NCBI GenBank assembly: GCA_023846275.1 | Contig: CM043871.1 | Coordinates: forward strand, 27,806,569 to 27,870,568 | Length of the DNA: 64,000 bases | Reading direction: 5' to 3' | From: Vanilla planifolia | Lineage: Eukaryota; Streptophyta; Magnoliopsida; Asparagales; Orchidaceae | Part shown: one piece after another, positions 63,571-64,000 of the stretch | Layout: every line of letters begins with the position of its first letter | Numbering within the stretch: position 1 is the stretch's first letter | Notes under the pieces: model-generated | Told to the model about the DNA's origin: nothing | The model's database searches: none | What the model saw: the letters and a program-made list of their open reading frames with translations, nothing else | Translations under genes and position numbers: made by a program

Positions 63571-64000
63571 AATTGAAAATGATTAAGGTAAGATGAGCAA
63601 CATCCACCAAAACAAGAGAATAATATGAAGAGAAAATCTACCAAACTTCGTCTAAAATATCATAAAAGCTTAACAAGAACATCTACACGTGGCAAAAAAA
63701 AATGTCTAGATTTTATGAAATATTGATTAAGAATATTTACTAAGTCAAGTTTAATGATAATTATTTTATTACAATAAAATTGCTTAATAAATAAATAAAT
63801 TATTGAAAGATCTAATTGTGATAATAAAAAAACTCCTTCAAATGAAACTTCGAATGATCAATTAAAGTTCCAAAATTAAAATTAAACTGCGTTGGAAGGA
63901 GAAGTGACAATTTTGTTAGGATTCAAGTGATTTGTTTAGTTTAATTTTATTATCTTTGAAGATATTTAAGGTTTTCTTAGTCAAAATTAGAATTTTCATT

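Larger units (their letters stand above)
54241..64000. other. AT-rich intergenic DNA upstream of RAPTOR1
   Basis: No coding gene was recognised on either strand. The RAPTOR1 promoter must lie in its first part; no clear TATA box was identified. Contents seen are a perfect 61-bp tandem duplication at 58.3 kb, GA/GT-rich patches near 59.43 kb, and a pair of diverged direct repeats near 61.66 and 63.47 kb. Confidence 0.55.

Overview
The window is AT-rich plant nuclear DNA. It carries two split, intron-containing genes, both on the minus strand, in a background of low-GC intergenic sequence, decayed transposable elements and local duplications. Introns have GT-AG borders, the two proteins are plant RAPTOR and a plant CC-type F-box/LRR protein, and there is a decayed Ty3-type LTR element with a methionine-tRNA type primer site. 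The RAPTOR N-terminus looks monocot-like, probably not a grass, but that rests on recalled protein similarity and is only an inference. There is no sign of prokaryotic operons, CRISPR arrays or phage.

Layout. 1-9.1 kb: AT-rich, no recognised gene; a small higher-GC island at 3.69-4.25 kb may be an orphan 5' exon, and a (TA)36 microsatellite lies at 8.23 kb. 9.13-12.29 kb (minus): complete F-box/LRR gene (FBL3-like), 8 coding exons, 703 residues. 12.4-20.3 kb: intergenic, with one unexplained GC-richer ORF island at 18.5 kb. 20.6-53.98 kb (minus): RAPTOR1, the substrate-recruiting subunit of the TOR kinase complex, in 23 coding exons over 33.4 kb. Its two longest introns (about 8.4 and 8.0 kb) are filled with repeats. 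The last intron holds a degenerate Ty3-type LTR element (22.0-28.1 kb) lying antisense to RAPTOR1, with a 53-bp perfect inverted repeat inside it. 54.2-64 kb: intergenic AT-rich DNA with small duplications.

I reconstructed every exon by following the reading frame across GT-AG borders. All 8 F-box exons and 22 of the 23 RAPTOR1 exons keep frame exactly. RAPTOR1 exon 4 is one base short, which puts a frameshift between the conserved His and Cys motifs of the caspase-like domain. This is either an assembly error in a short T run or a real loss-of-function allele. The RAPTOR1 leader also carries two short upstream ORFs. I found no undescribed biological system; the most useful leads are the exon 4 frameshift, the leader uORFs and the intronic repeat structures.
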